Of a stretch of DNA of 64,000 nt, positions 51,603 through 61,359 are shown one piece after another; positions within the stretch are counted from its first letter, which is position 1, and every line of letters starts with the position of its first letter. A program made the position numbers and the translations under genes. The notes beneath the pieces were generated by a model, which saw only the letters and a list, made by a program, of their open reading frames with translations, made no database searches and was not told the origin of the DNA. This DNA is from DALYLB01 sp964468345. GTDB lineage: Bacteria > Acidobacteriota > Blastocatellia > RBC074. The DNA is taken from positions 14,755 through 78,754 of the forward strand of contig CAYXVZ010000022.1 in the NCBI GenBank assembly GCA_964468345.1, given 5' to 3'.

Positions 51603-52754
51603 ATGAAGATATATACGATGAGCCTGTTTTTATTGTTGGTAATTGTAGTGATGCATTTCTCTGAGCACGCACTGAGGAATGTGATTCCGTTCGAATTATT
51701 TCAGGTTACTGTAGGTGGTAAATGCGGATTTATTGACGATAAAGGAAGGCTGTTGTTTACCTTGCCTGATAATGTGTATCAGACGGGAAAATTTCAAGAA
51801 GGAATGGCTGTGTTTTTCGTTGCTACCCCCGATGGAATTGGCAAGGTTGGTTATATAGATAGTACTGGCAAAGTCGTAATCCAGCCAGGGTTTACCAGGG
51901 GTGAGCGTTTTTCTGAAGGGGTTGCCGCAGTGCAAATTGATAATTCGGCAGGATATGTCAACTATCAAGGCGAGATAGTAATTAAGCTTAAATCATGGTC
52001 GCCTCTCTCGAAGATGAGGTTTTCCGAAGGGCTAGCTGCCGTTGAGAGTCTTGTTGATACCAAATCAGGACCAGCACATAGAACGGGTTACATAGATAAG
52101 CGTGGTGAATTTGTTATTCAACCTCAATTCGTGCAAGCTTTTCCTTTTAAAGAAGGCCGGGCAATTATTTCGGATAAAGATAGCAGTACTAGGGCACGAT
52201 ACGGATTTATTGATAAATCAGGGGAGACAGTTATTCCTATTCAGTACGTGCGTGTGTCTGATTTCTCTGAAGGGCTCGCGATGGTAATGGTGGAGCAAAA
52301 TGCTGGCAATAAGATAGGTTATATAGATAAGAATGGTAATTATATTATTAAACCCATCTTTGATGATATATATATATTGCCTATGGAAGAGGCGTTCATT
52401 TACGAAGCCTCATCAGGCACCGAAGGGCTCTTTTCTGAAGGATTGGCTTCTGTGAAAATGAATGGAAAATGGGGATATATAGATCGCACGGGCCAATTTG
52501 TTATTCGCCCACAATTTGCCCACGCAGGTATTTTTAAAGAAGGTCTTGCCCCGGCGGCGATCAAGAACGGTCGTAGGCCGAAATATGGCTTTATCGATCG
52601 AACCGGTCGTTTTGTGATTTCTCCTCAATTTGACGGTGTGCGAGAATTTGACAATGGATTGGCGAGTGTATTTGTTTTCAATTCGCGAGGAGAATTCGAT
52701 AAAGCCGGATATATTGATAAGTCTGGGAAGTATATCTGGAAACCCACGAAGTGA
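51603..52754 (+). CDS. WG-repeat protein 2
   Basis: A 383-aa tandem paralogue of the preceding gene. N-terminal MKIYTMSLFLLLVIVVMHFS looks like a signal peptide or membrane anchor. It has about eight WG repeats (GYIDSTGKVVIQPGFTRGER-FSEGVAAV and similar), ending GYIDKSGKYIWKPTK. The ATG 51603 is preferred as it opens the signal peptide; an upstream in-frame GTG at 51573 exists. The coding DNA is AT-rich like its partner. The 51397-51602 gap shows no gene. Confidence 0.82.
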   Translation: MKIYTMSLFLLLVIVVMHFSEHALRNVIPFELFQVTVGGKCGFIDDKGRLLFTLPDNVYQTGKFQEGMAVFFVATPDGIGKVGYIDSTGKVVIQPGFTRGERFSEGVAAVQIDNSAGYVNYQGEIVIKLKSWSPLSKMRFSEGLAAVESLVDTKSGPAHRTGYIDKRGEFVIQPQFVQAFPFKEGRAIISDKDSSTRARYGFIDKSGETVIPIQYVRVSDFSEGLAMVMVEQNAGNKIGYIDKNGNYIIKPIFDDIYILPMEEAFIYEASSGTEGLFSEGLASVKMNGKWGYIDRTGQFVIRPQFAHAGIFKEGLAPAAIKNGRRPKYGFIDRTGRFVISPQFDGVREFDNGLASVFVFNSRGEFDKAGYIDKSGKYIWKPTK

Positions 52755-52971
52755 GTTATGAAAAAGGGTTTAAGCGAGGTCTGAATTCCTATTCTATATC
52801 GGCCAAAACGAACCTCAAGCGTAGTGAATCCAGTTACCGGAGCCCCAGTGGAAACCAGTAAACATTATCCTCAGTATACGCTGTGTTTTCTATGAATAAG
52901 ACCAGTATCTACAAATATTGCCTGCCATGGAACAAAGATAGAGAACAGGTTAAGAATATGCGGAGTACTTT

Positions 52972-55323
52972 ATGAACAAAGTGTATTATCCGATAGCATT
53001 GATGTTTATCTTAAGCTCGATTGCGCTAGCTCAAACTCCAGCGATATCGGGTGGGATGGCGGCTGAGCAGCGGGATGTTCGATCGGCATTGATATCCCCC
53101 GGTACGGCGAGCACGCTGCTTCCCTTTGTTGTAGATCCCTCCGGTCAGGGAGGCGATCAATTCCATGTCATTTCCACAGATCCTGCCGCAATTGTCACTT
53201 TATTACTGCCGAATGGAACCGAGATTAATGCAAGCAATGCCGCATCTTTTGGGTACGGCTATACGCTTATTGCCGCTGCTCCCCCCGGCGCGAATAATGA
53301 CTCGATCCCTTCGCCATATAGTAACCCGGGCACGCAAACTATAATCGATCTTCCACAAACTCCGCCTGTGGGAAATTATCAGATCAGGATTAATGCCTCC
53401 GCGACGACAAATAAAACCTTAATCGTTGCAACCTATTATTCATCATCGGCAATTTCCGCGGGAGTGATAACGGATCAGGAATCCTACAAAGTTGGGGAGA
53501 TTGCTGTCATATCAGCATTCATTCTCAATGGTGGAGCGCCGATCACCAATGCCACAGTGATGGCCGAAGTGCGTGAGGCATCAATTCCCAGCGCGTTCAC
53601 ATCGCAAATCAGCTTACAGGATTCAGGGACATATGATGCTGCAACAGGCGATGGGATTTATAGCGGAAGCTTTACTGTTCCTGTCGCGGGCAGATACGCC
53701 ATCGTCATACGCGCCACGGGAACTTCTCCCTCGGGTGTGAACTTTTCACGAACGGCGACGACAACGATAAATATTCGATCAAGCACGGCTAATTTTGCCT
53801 CTTTTTCCGCTGCTGGTTTGGACCCCGACGGCAATGGAAGAATCGATCAGGTAGAGATCAGCGCAAATCTGAATGTTCAAGCTGCAGGCGACTACCGATT
53901 TGTCATCAATTTGGAAGGGAGCAATGGGAAATATCTCAGAGCCAGCGGAGAGGCATCCCTATCATCTGGTTCACAGCAAATAAAAGCCAGCTTTCCAGCA
54001 TCGGATTTTATCGATTTAAAGACCGGTCAACTCAAACTTGGCACAAACGGCCCGTTTGCAATGAAGAAGGCAGAACTTCGTTATGTCAATACTACAGATG
54101 CTTTCATTGCGGATGCTCGCGGTACGGCGGGAAATACCGGTATTTTTTCTTTTGAACGCAATCCCATAATTTTCACGGGGCCCAACTCGGTTACGGCGGT
54201 AGACACCAACAGCAATGGAAAGTTCGACCTACTGAGAGTGCAGGTGCCCGTCGATGTGCTCACAACCGGAAATTATGTCTGGCAAGCCTACCTGACGGAT
54301 CCGACCGGCGCGCAGGTCGCCTTTTTCAGTCTGGCCGACTCACAGCCAGCTTTACTGGTTTCAGGCTCAAATACGATCAGCTTCACTCTCAATGGACAGC
54401 ATATCAATCGGAGCCAGCGAAATGGACCATATTCTGTTCGGGCGGTGATTTATGCCAAGAGTGGTGGCGCAACCGGATCTACTTCAGTCGATAATTTGGT
54501 GACGACATCGGCTTATTCCTATACGCAATTTGAGCCTCCCATTCTGCTCGAATGTCGAAACTATCAATATACATTGCCGGCCGGGCAGAGTTCAGTGATT
54601 GCAAACTATTCGCTGCCGCAAGTGAGAGGGGCGTTATATCCGGTGACGACGACCTGCACGCCACCGCCCGGTTCGAGCTTTGCTTCGGGAACAACGACGG
54701 TGAATTGTACGACGACCGAGTCGATCAGCAATCTGGCGACGAGTTGCAGTTTCAATCTGAATGTTATATCCAGCGCAGACACGACGCCACCGACCATAAC
54801 GTGTCCGTCTACGGTATATGCAACGATCCCGTATGGGCAAGGATCGGGACCGGTCACCTATCCTGCGCCGGTGGTTACCGACGACCGTGGTGGCGCGACA
54901 TACACCTGCACTCCTGCATCGGGATCCAACTTCTTTCGGGGCACAACCACTGTGAGTTGTACGGCGAGGGATACTTCAAATAATCAGGCGAGTTGCAGTT
55001 TCAATGTCACTGTTTTTGATGTCAGCCTGCAAGATAACCAAATGAAACATACCTTATGGTTCGATTCGGTGACGGGGGATTACTACTTTTTTAGTTGCGA
55101 CGGCAGTGGGTATACCTTGTCCGGTCGCGGAACTATTACGAGAGTGGGCTGTGAGATCCGATTGGGTAATGATGCCAGGGTTTCAGCGACATTCGTGGCA
55201 TGTGCTTCAACGCCGTCAGTTAGATATGGGAACGCGGTGATCAAGCCAAACCCGATCGGTGGATGGTTTTATATTACGGACGGAAATTCGCTCGATAATC
55301 TGAGGCAATGTCCACTCCAATGA
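52972..55323 (+). CDS. Secreted protein with Ig-like and HYR domains
   Basis: A 783-aa exported protein, not a known enzyme. Residues 1-20 are a signal peptide (IALMFILSSIALAQ). The middle has a repeated beta-sandwich, e.g. GVITDQESYKVGEIAVISAF near 166 and TYDAATGDGIYSGSFTVPVA near 220, like 'choice-of-anchor' and macroglobulin-type domains. Two HYR-type units follow: one about residues 525-605 and the second starting TPPTITCPSTVYATIPYGQG near 610, with CTPASGSNFFRGTTTVSCTA. The tail of about 100 aa is unknown. CGGAG lies 7 nt before the ATG. Probably a cell-surface or extracellular matrix protein; ligands unknown. Confidence 0.78.
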   Translation: MNKVYYPIALMFILSSIALAQTPAISGGMAAEQRDVRSALISPGTASTLLPFVVDPSGQGGDQFHVISTDPAAIVTLLLPNGTEINASNAASFGYGYTLIAAAPPGANNDSIPSPYSNPGTQTIIDLPQTPPVGNYQIRINASATTNKTLIVATYYSSSAISAGVITDQESYKVGEIAVISAFILNGGAPITNATVMAEVREASIPSAFTSQISLQDSGTYDAATGDGIYSGSFTVPVAGRYAIVIRATGTSPSGVNFSRTATTTINIRSSTANFASFSAAGLDPDGNGRIDQVEISANLNVQAAGDYRFVINLEGSNGKYLRASGEASLSSGSQQIKASFPASDFIDLKTGQLKLGTNGPFAMKKAELRYVNTTDAFIADARGTAGNTGIFSFERNPIIFTGPNSVTAVDTNSNGKFDLLRVQVPVDVLTTGNYVWQAYLTDPTGAQVAFFSLADSQPALLVSGSNTISFTLNGQHINRSQRNGPYSVRAVIYAKSGGATGSTSVDNLVTTSAYSYTQFEPPILLECRNYQYTLPAGQSSVIANYSLPQVRGALYPVTTTCTPPPGSSFASGTTTVNCTTTESISNLATSCSFNLNVISSADTTPPTITCPSTVYATIPYGQGSGPVTYPAPVVTDDRGGATYTCTPASGSNFFRGTTTVSCTARDTSNNQASCSFNVTVFDVSLQDNQMKHTLWFDSVTGDYYFFSCDGSGYTLSGRGTITRVGCEIRLGNDARVSATFVACASTPSVRYGNAVIKPNPIGGWFYITDGNSLDNLRQCPLQ

Positions 55324-55354
55324 AAAACGGACAAGTTATCAGTCGAGGTATGCT

Positions 55355-55858
55355 ATGAAATCTAACGAAAATAATTTTTTGATACAGTCATCTCGGTTTT
55401 CGCTATTATTTGCTGGAATGCTTTGCGCTCTGTCGCTGCTCCGAGGAGACGCTTTACCCATGAATACTGGGCAAGGCGGCACTGATGAAAAAGCGTTGAC
55501 CGGCGTCTGGGAACTTTTCGTCACGACAGAGGGAGCGAACAAAAAGGAACCGCCTGTGATTATCGTTGTACAGTTGATCGGAAATCGATTGAGCGGCAAG
55601 GTGAGCGTGCCGACAGTTGATCCGTCCGCCACTGGCATTAAGACCACCGGCAGCAAAGACCTGCCCCTTGAGGATCTGAATTTCAACGGGAGAAAACTCA
55701 CGTTCAGAGTGGACGAAGATGGCTCATCTTTCGATGCCGACCTCAGGAAAATCGGTGACGACGAATTTGAAGGCCGCTGGCGCTCTCGAATTCAGGGTCG
55801 ATGGAAGGGGTCGAAGAATGAATTCGAGGGAATGGTAAAGCTGAGACGCAAGAAGTAA
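55355..55858 (+). CDS. Small secreted beta-rich hypothetical protein
   Basis: A 167-aa protein, family unknown. Residues 1-32 look like a signal peptide (FSLLFAGMLCALSLL). The mature part has LTGVWELFVTTEGANKKEPP near 48, VVQLIGNRLSGKVSVPTVDP near 70 and EFEGRWRSRIQGRWKGSKNE near 132, repeating G-x-W and strand-like segments as in small lipocalin or DUF-type barrels. It is 31 bp after the HYR protein, preceded by GAGG, so the two are likely in one operon. Confidence 0.7.
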   Translation: MKSNENNFLIQSSRFSLLFAGMLCALSLLRGDALPMNTGQGGTDEKALTGVWELFVTTEGANKKEPPVIIVVQLIGNRLSGKVSVPTVDPSATGIKTTGSKDLPLEDLNFNGRKLTFRVDEDGSSFDADLRKIGDDEFEGRWRSRIQGRWKGSKNEFEGMVKLRRKK

Positions 55859-55867
55859 AAGAAAAGC

Positions 55868-55934
55868 CCGGACCGCGATTCGTCTCAAGAATCATTGTTG
55901 TATGGTGCGCTTGAGCAGCGGAATCCCGGTCCGG
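55868..55934. terminator. Bidirectional terminator-like hairpin
   Basis: CCGGACCGCGATTC (55868-55881) and GAATCCCGGTCCGG (55921-55934) pair with one mismatch across a 39-nt loop, between the convergent small secreted and aminopeptidase genes. Confidence 0.6.
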
Positions 55935-55943
55935 AGCAAGTCT

Positions 55944-57395
55944 TCATTTCTCGTTCAAATCCACGCGCGGATATTTTTTGAGCAGGCCTTCGGATTTCAT
56001 GATCTTTTCGATATCGTCGAGGCCCATCGGCAGGTAATCGGAGACGATTTCAGCCCGGTCGGCGTGGATGATGATGAGGTCTTCGAGGCGAATGTAGATC
56101 TGTTCTTCCGGCACCTTCAATGCCGGTTCGATCGTGAAGACCATGCCGGCGCGCAGGGGCCCCTCGCCCGCGCCGACATCGTGCGTGGCCATGCCGACCC
56201 AGTGACCGAGCCGGCCGAATTTCGCCGAACGTCGATAGTCCTCGATAAAGGCGCGCGCGGCTTTTTCATGATTCGGTTTGGTGAAACGGCTTGCGGCCAG
56301 AATGCGATCCATTTCGTTCGCCGCTTCATTCATGATCTGCGTGCCGGCAACGCCCGGACGAATGGCTTTCAGAATCGCGCGGTAGCTTTGCATATAGAAG
56401 CTGTACAACTCCCGCTGCCATTCATTGAACTTTCCATTCACGGGCCACATGCGCGTGATATCGCTCATGTAATAGCCGACGTCCGGCGCGAAATCCATCA
56501 GCAGAAAATCGCCGTCCTGCATGCGGCGTTTGCCGGCGTTGTAATGCGGGTACCACGCATTGCGGCCGCTGGCGATCAGCGAATAATAAGCTTCGCCCTG
56601 CGCGCCGTTGCGGTAATAAATGAATTTCGCGAGGCCGTCGAGTTCGTATTCCATCATGCCCGGCTTCGTGGATTTCATCGCTTCGAGCAGCGCGGCGCAG
56701 GACAGGTGCGTGGCCTGCCGGATCAAGGCCAATTCGCGCGGGCTTTTGATCAGGCGCAGTTCATCGATCGCGGGCGTCAGGTCCTGAATATCGAATTGCG
56801 GAAAGCGCGTGCGCAGGTAATGAATGAAGGCCCCTTCGCGCGAAGGCCGGCCGTCCCATGGATCGGTCGCAATGTCCGCCACGCCGCGCAGCGCAAGATC
56901 GCGGCTGGTGGCAAAGCCTTCGGAAGGCATATACGGCGTATGCAACTGGCGAATCGGGCCGCGGACGATGCGGGCGAGGTGCTCGGCCAGCAGGTCGTTG
57001 CCGAAAGTGTTTTCGATGCCGGAAAGTTTTTTGATTTCTTCCGCGTCCTCAGCCGAGAGCAGTTTTCCTTCGCCCCGTTCGCGGCCTTCATTTCGATGCG
57101 GCAGATAAACGGTCGCCTGCCGCGTCGCGCCGTTGAGCAATAGATAGGCGTGCGGAACTTCGATGCCGGAAAGGTAATAGAACTCGTTCGTCTGCCGGAA
57201 TCGCACATAACCGGAAGGCGACGGCGCCCCCTGCAGGATGGCAATCGCATTCGGCCCGATCTTGTCATAGATCTTCGCCCGCCGCGCGGCGAACTCTTCC
57301 GGTGGAAAATCCGTTGTGAAAAAAGGGATGTCCTGCGCCGCGGCGAATGACGGCAGCAGAAACAGAAGGCACAGAAGATTCCGCATTCTTTTCAT
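55944..57395 (-). CDS. Secreted Xaa-Pro aminopeptidase (M24B)
   Basis: A 483-aa aminopeptidase P-type metalloprotease. Residues 1-20 are a signal peptide (NLLCLLFLLPSFAAAQ). The N-terminal creatinase-like domain runs to about 220. The pita-bread domain has DFAPDVGYYMSDITRMWPVN near residue 295 with two metal-binding Asp, GHWVGMATHDVGAGEGPLRA near 400 with His and a Glu further on (VFTIEPAL), and IYIRLEDLIII near 440 with the last Glu. It cuts N-terminal X-Pro from peptides, here in the periplasm or outside. The start has GGAG 8 nt upstream. Confidence 0.92.
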   Translation of the reverse strand: MKRMRNLLCLLFLLPSFAAAQDIPFFTTDFPPEEFAARRAKIYDKIGPNAIAILQGAPSPSGYVRFRQTNEFYYLSGIEVPHAYLLLNGATRQATVYLPHRNEGRERGEGKLLSAEDAEEIKKLSGIENTFGNDLLAEHLARIVRGPIRQLHTPYMPSEGFATSRDLALRGVADIATDPWDGRPSREGAFIHYLRTRFPQFDIQDLTPAIDELRLIKSPRELALIRQATHLSCAALLEAMKSTKPGMMEYELDGLAKFIYYRNGAQGEAYYSLIASGRNAWYPHYNAGKRRMQDGDFLLMDFAPDVGYYMSDITRMWPVNGKFNEWQRELYSFYMQSYRAILKAIRPGVAGTQIMNEAANEMDRILAASRFTKPNHEKAARAFIEDYRRSAKFGRLGHWVGMATHDVGAGEGPLRAGMVFTIEPALKVPEEQIYIRLEDLIIIHADRAEIVSDYLPMGLDDIEKIMKSEGLLKKYPRVDLNEK

Positions 57396-57464
57396 TGTGG
57401 GGTCTCCAGATGTTGGGAAGCCGATTCGAACAGGAATCTCTCGAATCGTGAGGGGGAGTTAAAA

Positions 57465-57725
57465 CTATCTTGCGGGTTGGGTCAATACTTCGAGGACATT
57501 CAATCGCGCCAGGGCTTCTTCAGCGGAGGCGCCGCACATCTCTTCGCTCGGTCTTAATTGTACGCAGACCGCGGGTCGCTCCGGCTTTCCGAAAAGCATG
57601 CACCGATTATCCGCCGTCAATTGTACGCAGCGCACGCCGGCCGGCTTGCCATTCGGCATCCCGGGAATCGCCGATGAGATCGATGGCGCGATGCAGCACG
57701 CGCCGCAGCCGACTCTACAGTCCAT
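57465..57725 (-). CDS. YkgJ-family cysteine cluster protein
   Basis: An 86-aa protein matching the YkgJ/DUF-type zinc or iron-sulfur cysteine-cluster family (PF03692). MDCRVGCGACCIAPSISSAI at the N-terminus has the C-x3-C-x2-C-C motif. GVRCVQLTADNRCMLFGKPE near 36 and RPAVCVQLRPSEEMCG near 54 add further cysteines. Role unknown; may be a metal-binding or redox protein. ATG 57725 is chosen because the upstream frame runs into the repeat at 57759. Confidence 0.85.
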   Translation of the reverse strand: MDCRVGCGACCIAPSISSAIPGMPNGKPAGVRCVQLTADNRCMLFGKPERPAVCVQLRPSEEMCGASAEEALARLNVLEVLTQPAR

Positions 57726-57758
57726 AATTGGATATTTACCGATTCCAAAAAAGGAATT

Positions 57759-57856
57759 ATCCACGAAGTCACACGAAGAAGCACGAAGAAAGCCGTAAAG
57801 ACCAATCAAAACGGCCTTGTTTTTCTCTTCGTGAAACTTCGTGTTCCTTCGTGGAT
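57759..57856. repeat. ATCCACGAAGTCACACGAAG inverted repeat, copy 2
   Basis: Left arm ATCCACGAAGTCACACGAAG and right arm ending CCTTCGTGGAT. Same sub-family as 42035-42133. It lies 37 bp before the stop of the large heme-protein gene, in the gap to the cysteine-cluster gene. Confidence 0.75.
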
Positions 57857-57892
57857 AAAATTCTTTTTCTTGCCTTCTATTTCACTTTCAAC

Positions 57893-60800
57893 TCATTTCT
57901 GCGCGCGCAAGAAGGCGAGCAGGTCCGTCAGTTCGCGCGGGTTCAACTGGGTGCCGAATCCGTCCGGCATCAGAGAAACGCTCGAAGACGTAATCGATGC
58001 GACGTCGCTGCGAGGAATGCGGAGTTTATCATTCGGGCCGGAAATCAGGACAATCGTGTCGCGGTCCGACTCGAATTCGCTGATGACGCCGCTGAAAATC
58101 TGGTTCGACGTTTTGGTGATCACCCGGCGCGATTCATGCCCGGGGACAAAGGTCGCATTCGGGAAGACGATCGCTTCGAGAATATCGTGGCCGGAACGGA
58201 TTGATCCGACTGAGGTCAGATCGGGGCCGACGTGGCCGCCTTCTTTGCCGATGGTATGGCAGGTCGCACAGGCCGCGCGCGAGCCGAAAAACAGATTGCG
58301 TCCCTTGCCAACATCGCCGCCCGCATCGAGCAGCGGCTCAAGTTGCCGCAGGCGCTTGATGCGAGAAGTCTCCTCTTCCTTGAAACGGGCTTCGAGCGAG
58401 CGGGCAGCAACGCGCGTCGGTTCGGGAAAATTCTTGAACAACTGCTCGATGCGTTTGCCGCCGACGGCTTCGAGATTGATCGATGGCGTTTGCAGCGCCG
58501 CAATCAGGGCCTGGCCGATTTCGTCATCCAGCGTGCCGCGATAGGCATCGAGCAGGGGCAACGCTGTCAGCGAATCGGCCTGCGGCAGGTGTTGTTTGGC
58601 CAGGGTCAGCAAGCGATCACGCGATAATTCCGCCTGTCCGATGCAGGTAGCGGCGGACAGACGCAAGGCCGCATCGGTCTCTACCTTGAGCAATCCGAAA
58701 AGAAAATCGACGAAGGAGTCCGGCATCTTCGGTTTTCGCGCGACCAGCGCATTTAATGCCGCGACCCGCAGATCCGACGGCTCGGCCATGTTGGCGGCAA
58801 TTCGCGTCAATTGCTCCTCGAATCCTTCCAGCCGCCGCGCGCGCACCAGGGCGATGGCGCGTTGCTGAATTTTCGGGTTCGGATCGCCGAGCAATTCGGC
58901 AATGCCACTCATCCAGGATGCAGGCATCTGCGAGAGGGAAACTCGCTCGACCGTGTCGAGTAAAAAGATCTTTTGTTCCGCGATTGTCGTGGCGGCGGCA
59001 AGCGACTCCGCAACCAGCGCCTGCACGCTCTCGTTTGCGGCGAACGCCACCAGCGTATCGCGGATCGAAGCGGTATCCTCGGCGTGAAATTTATCCGATT
59101 GAAGACTGGCTTGCAGAAAGTCGATCACCGCGTTGCCCCAGTCCGCATGCCGGCCGATGACCCAGAGCGCCGCCCGTCGCAACTCGGCATCCTGTGCATC
59201 GAGCAGCGCCGCCGCCTGTGCACGATCGAGCGGGCTGCCATCCATCTGATCGAGCGCAATCAGCGCCGCTTTTTGCTTTAACGGCTCGGACGAATTGAGC
59301 GCCGCCAGCAGTGGCGCCGGCGCTTTCAATTCGATCAGCGAATAAATAATGGCATGCTCGATAAAACGGTCTTTGGTGTTTGCCGCCGCAATCAGGCCCT
59401 CCGCCGCGCGCGGATCGCCGATCTGTCCGAGCGAGGTTGCCGCCTGCCGCCGCACGGGCGGTTCATCCTTTGCGACCATTTCCAGCAGCCGATCGATCGC
59501 ATTCGTGTCTTTATGCGATCCCGCCACGCGCGCGGCGGCCATTCGCACGCGGGCATCCGGATCCTGCAGGGCTGCGCGCGCGGCTTCGATTGCGGCCGGG
59601 GAGCCGATACGCCCCAGCGCAAATACCGCGGCGCATCGCGCGTCGGCTTCTTTCAATCGATCCCGGCCGCCGATCAATGCGTTCAGGGACGCTTCGCCTT
59701 TTTCGACCAGCAACTCCAGGCTGTGATCCCGCACGGCGGCGCGCGCGTCTTCCAGATGCGCAACAAGAAACTCCGGCGATTGCGAATCGAGCTTCAGCCG
59801 TTCGCCGCGCGGATCTTCCGGTGTTTTGGTGAAGGCCTTGCGAATGCGATACACCGCGCCTTTGCGCTCCGCTTTCGAAATTTTCGAGAGCGGGCATGCA
59901 TCGACATACCAGCCGCCGGTGTCGAGGAAGAGAAGGCTGCCGTCGGCGTCTTCCATCACATCGGTCGGATGAAAGTCCGGATCGGTCGACGTTACAAAAT
60001 CAGCATCCTCGGTGCGGTACGTTGCTCCTTCGCGAATCAGAATATGCCGCTGAATGCGATGAGGATTGAATTGCGCGCTGAACAGATTGCCTTCGTATTC
60101 CGCGCCGAGGCCCGTCCCGCGATATTGCAGCAATCCGGACGGCGCGATGCGGGCCATCTTCGTCATCACCGGCATCAGGTCGCCCGTTCGTTTGAATTCC
60201 TCGATCACGGGATGCGGCTTGGGATAAACGCCGCCTTCCACAAAATGCATCAGCGAATCGCGCTGGCCGTTTTGCGGATCGGTGAAATAGGTCATTGTGC
60301 CGAGCATTTCGCCCTCGGGCGTGAAACTCAATTCGACCGGATTGTCGAAGCCGCCGCCGCAGACGCGCTCGAGTTGCGAACCGTCCTCGCGGCACCGCCA
60401 GATGCGCGAGGCCATGCCTTCGACCACCGGCCCTTCCTTTGTCTGAATCTTATAGCCGTGCCGGCCGTGCGTCAGATACAACAGGCCATCCGGTCCTAAA
60501 AATGGTCCGTGCAGGCTGGCCGTATTCAAGATGTTCCAGCCGGTCAGCAGGACTTCGCGATGTTCTGCGACGCCATCGCCATCGCGATCATCCAGCCGAA
60601 TGAAATCGGGCGGCGAGGCGACATACAGGCTGCCGCGATGCCACAAGGCTCCCATCGGCAGACTCAATTTATCGGCGAAGACCGTGCTCTTGTCGTATAC
60701 GCCGTCGCCGTTTAAATCTTCGAGCAGAGAAATTCTGCACTCGGGATTCGCCGGCATGTCTTTCCCTTTGACGTTCTTGCCGGAAGACTCCGCCACGAAG

Positions 60801-61024
60801 AGCCGGCCGCGATGATCGAGCGTCGCCATCATCGGATATTGCACGCGATCGGGCTCGGCGACCCGCTCAATCGTAAAGCCCGGCGGCACGCTGATCGAAT
60901 ACCCTTCGCCCACCTCGATCCAGTTTCGTTTCATTTGCGAAGGCATCAGAAAAATCGCCGCTACCAGGCCGCAGACCATGCCGGCCAATACAATCGTCAG
61001 TGGAAAGATATACCGTGGCTTCAT
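57893..61024 (-). CDS. PVC-type heme-binding protein with HEAT repeats and cytochrome c domain
   Basis: A 1043-aa exported or membrane-anchored protein like those called PVC-type heme-binding CxxCH proteins or membrane-bound dehydrogenases. Residues 1-30 hold a hydrophobic anchor (FPLTIVLAGMVCGLVAAIF). Residues about 50-400 form a beta-propeller (MMATLDHRGRLFVAESSGKN, GHRGSL-like WHRGSLYVASPPDFIRLDDR). A long HEAT-like alpha region from about 430 to 860 includes AARVAGSHKDTNAIDRLLEM. The C-terminal cytochrome c domain has RAACATCHTIGKEGGHVGPD with one C-x2-C-H heme site. The ATG 61024 opens the anchor. Function is probably an exported electron-transfer dehydrogenase, substrate unknown. Confidence 0.85.
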   Translation of the reverse strand: MKPRYIFPLTIVLAGMVCGLVAAIFLMPSQMKRNWIEVGEGYSISVPPGFTIERVAEPDRVQYPMMATLDHRGRLFVAESSGKNVKGKDMPANPECRISLLEDLNGDGVYDKSTVFADKLSLPMGALWHRGSLYVASPPDFIRLDDRDGDGVAEHREVLLTGWNILNTASLHGPFLGPDGLLYLTHGRHGYKIQTKEGPVVEGMASRIWRCREDGSQLERVCGGGFDNPVELSFTPEGEMLGTMTYFTDPQNGQRDSLMHFVEGGVYPKPHPVIEEFKRTGDLMPVMTKMARIAPSGLLQYRGTGLGAEYEGNLFSAQFNPHRIQRHILIREGATYRTEDADFVTSTDPDFHPTDVMEDADGSLLFLDTGGWYVDACPLSKISKAERKGAVYRIRKAFTKTPEDPRGERLKLDSQSPEFLVAHLEDARAAVRDHSLELLVEKGEASLNALIGGRDRLKEADARCAAVFALGRIGSPAAIEAARAALQDPDARVRMAAARVAGSHKDTNAIDRLLEMVAKDEPPVRRQAATSLGQIGDPRAAEGLIAAANTKDRFIEHAIIYSLIELKAPAPLLAALNSSEPLKQKAALIALDQMDGSPLDRAQAAALLDAQDAELRRAALWVIGRHADWGNAVIDFLQASLQSDKFHAEDTASIRDTLVAFAANESVQALVAESLAAATTIAEQKIFLLDTVERVSLSQMPASWMSGIAELLGDPNPKIQQRAIALVRARRLEGFEEQLTRIAANMAEPSDLRVAALNALVARKPKMPDSFVDFLFGLLKVETDAALRLSAATCIGQAELSRDRLLTLAKQHLPQADSLTALPLLDAYRGTLDDEIGQALIAALQTPSINLEAVGGKRIEQLFKNFPEPTRVAARSLEARFKEEETSRIKRLRQLEPLLDAGGDVGKGRNLFFGSRAACATCHTIGKEGGHVGPDLTSVGSIRSGHDILEAIVFPNATFVPGHESRRVITKTSNQIFSGVISEFESDRDTIVLISGPNDKLRIPRSDVASITSSSVSLMPDGFGTQLNPRELTDLLAFLRAQK

Positions 61025-61359
61025 AAGGGAATTGTCAATCCGCCCATGCGCAATGCAGGCGCGAGTTAAGGGGACTGCGGTTGATGGAATTGCAGGGTGA
61101 TACGTCGTCGAAAAGCGGCGCAATTATAGTCCGCTTCCTTCACTTCGGCGAATTCCCGCCGAAGCTTAACGGGAATTCTTCACGATGTCGGAATCGTCTT
61201 ACGGGATGGTTAAATCCGCCGATAAACACAGAGCTTCGAAGCCGCGACCAAAAGAATCAAAAAGAGAAACGGAATAAACGGAAATATCGGAATAAACGGA
61301 GTAGAAGCGTTTCTTTGTTTTCGTCTGCTGCAGTTTCTGCCTTTCGCATAAATAAATTC
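61025..61359. other. Gene-free upstream region of the heme-protein gene
   Basis: The first 335 bp of the 61025-61569 gap. I see no convincing reading frame or clear promoter; the second half is the MITE-like element. Confidence 0.45.
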
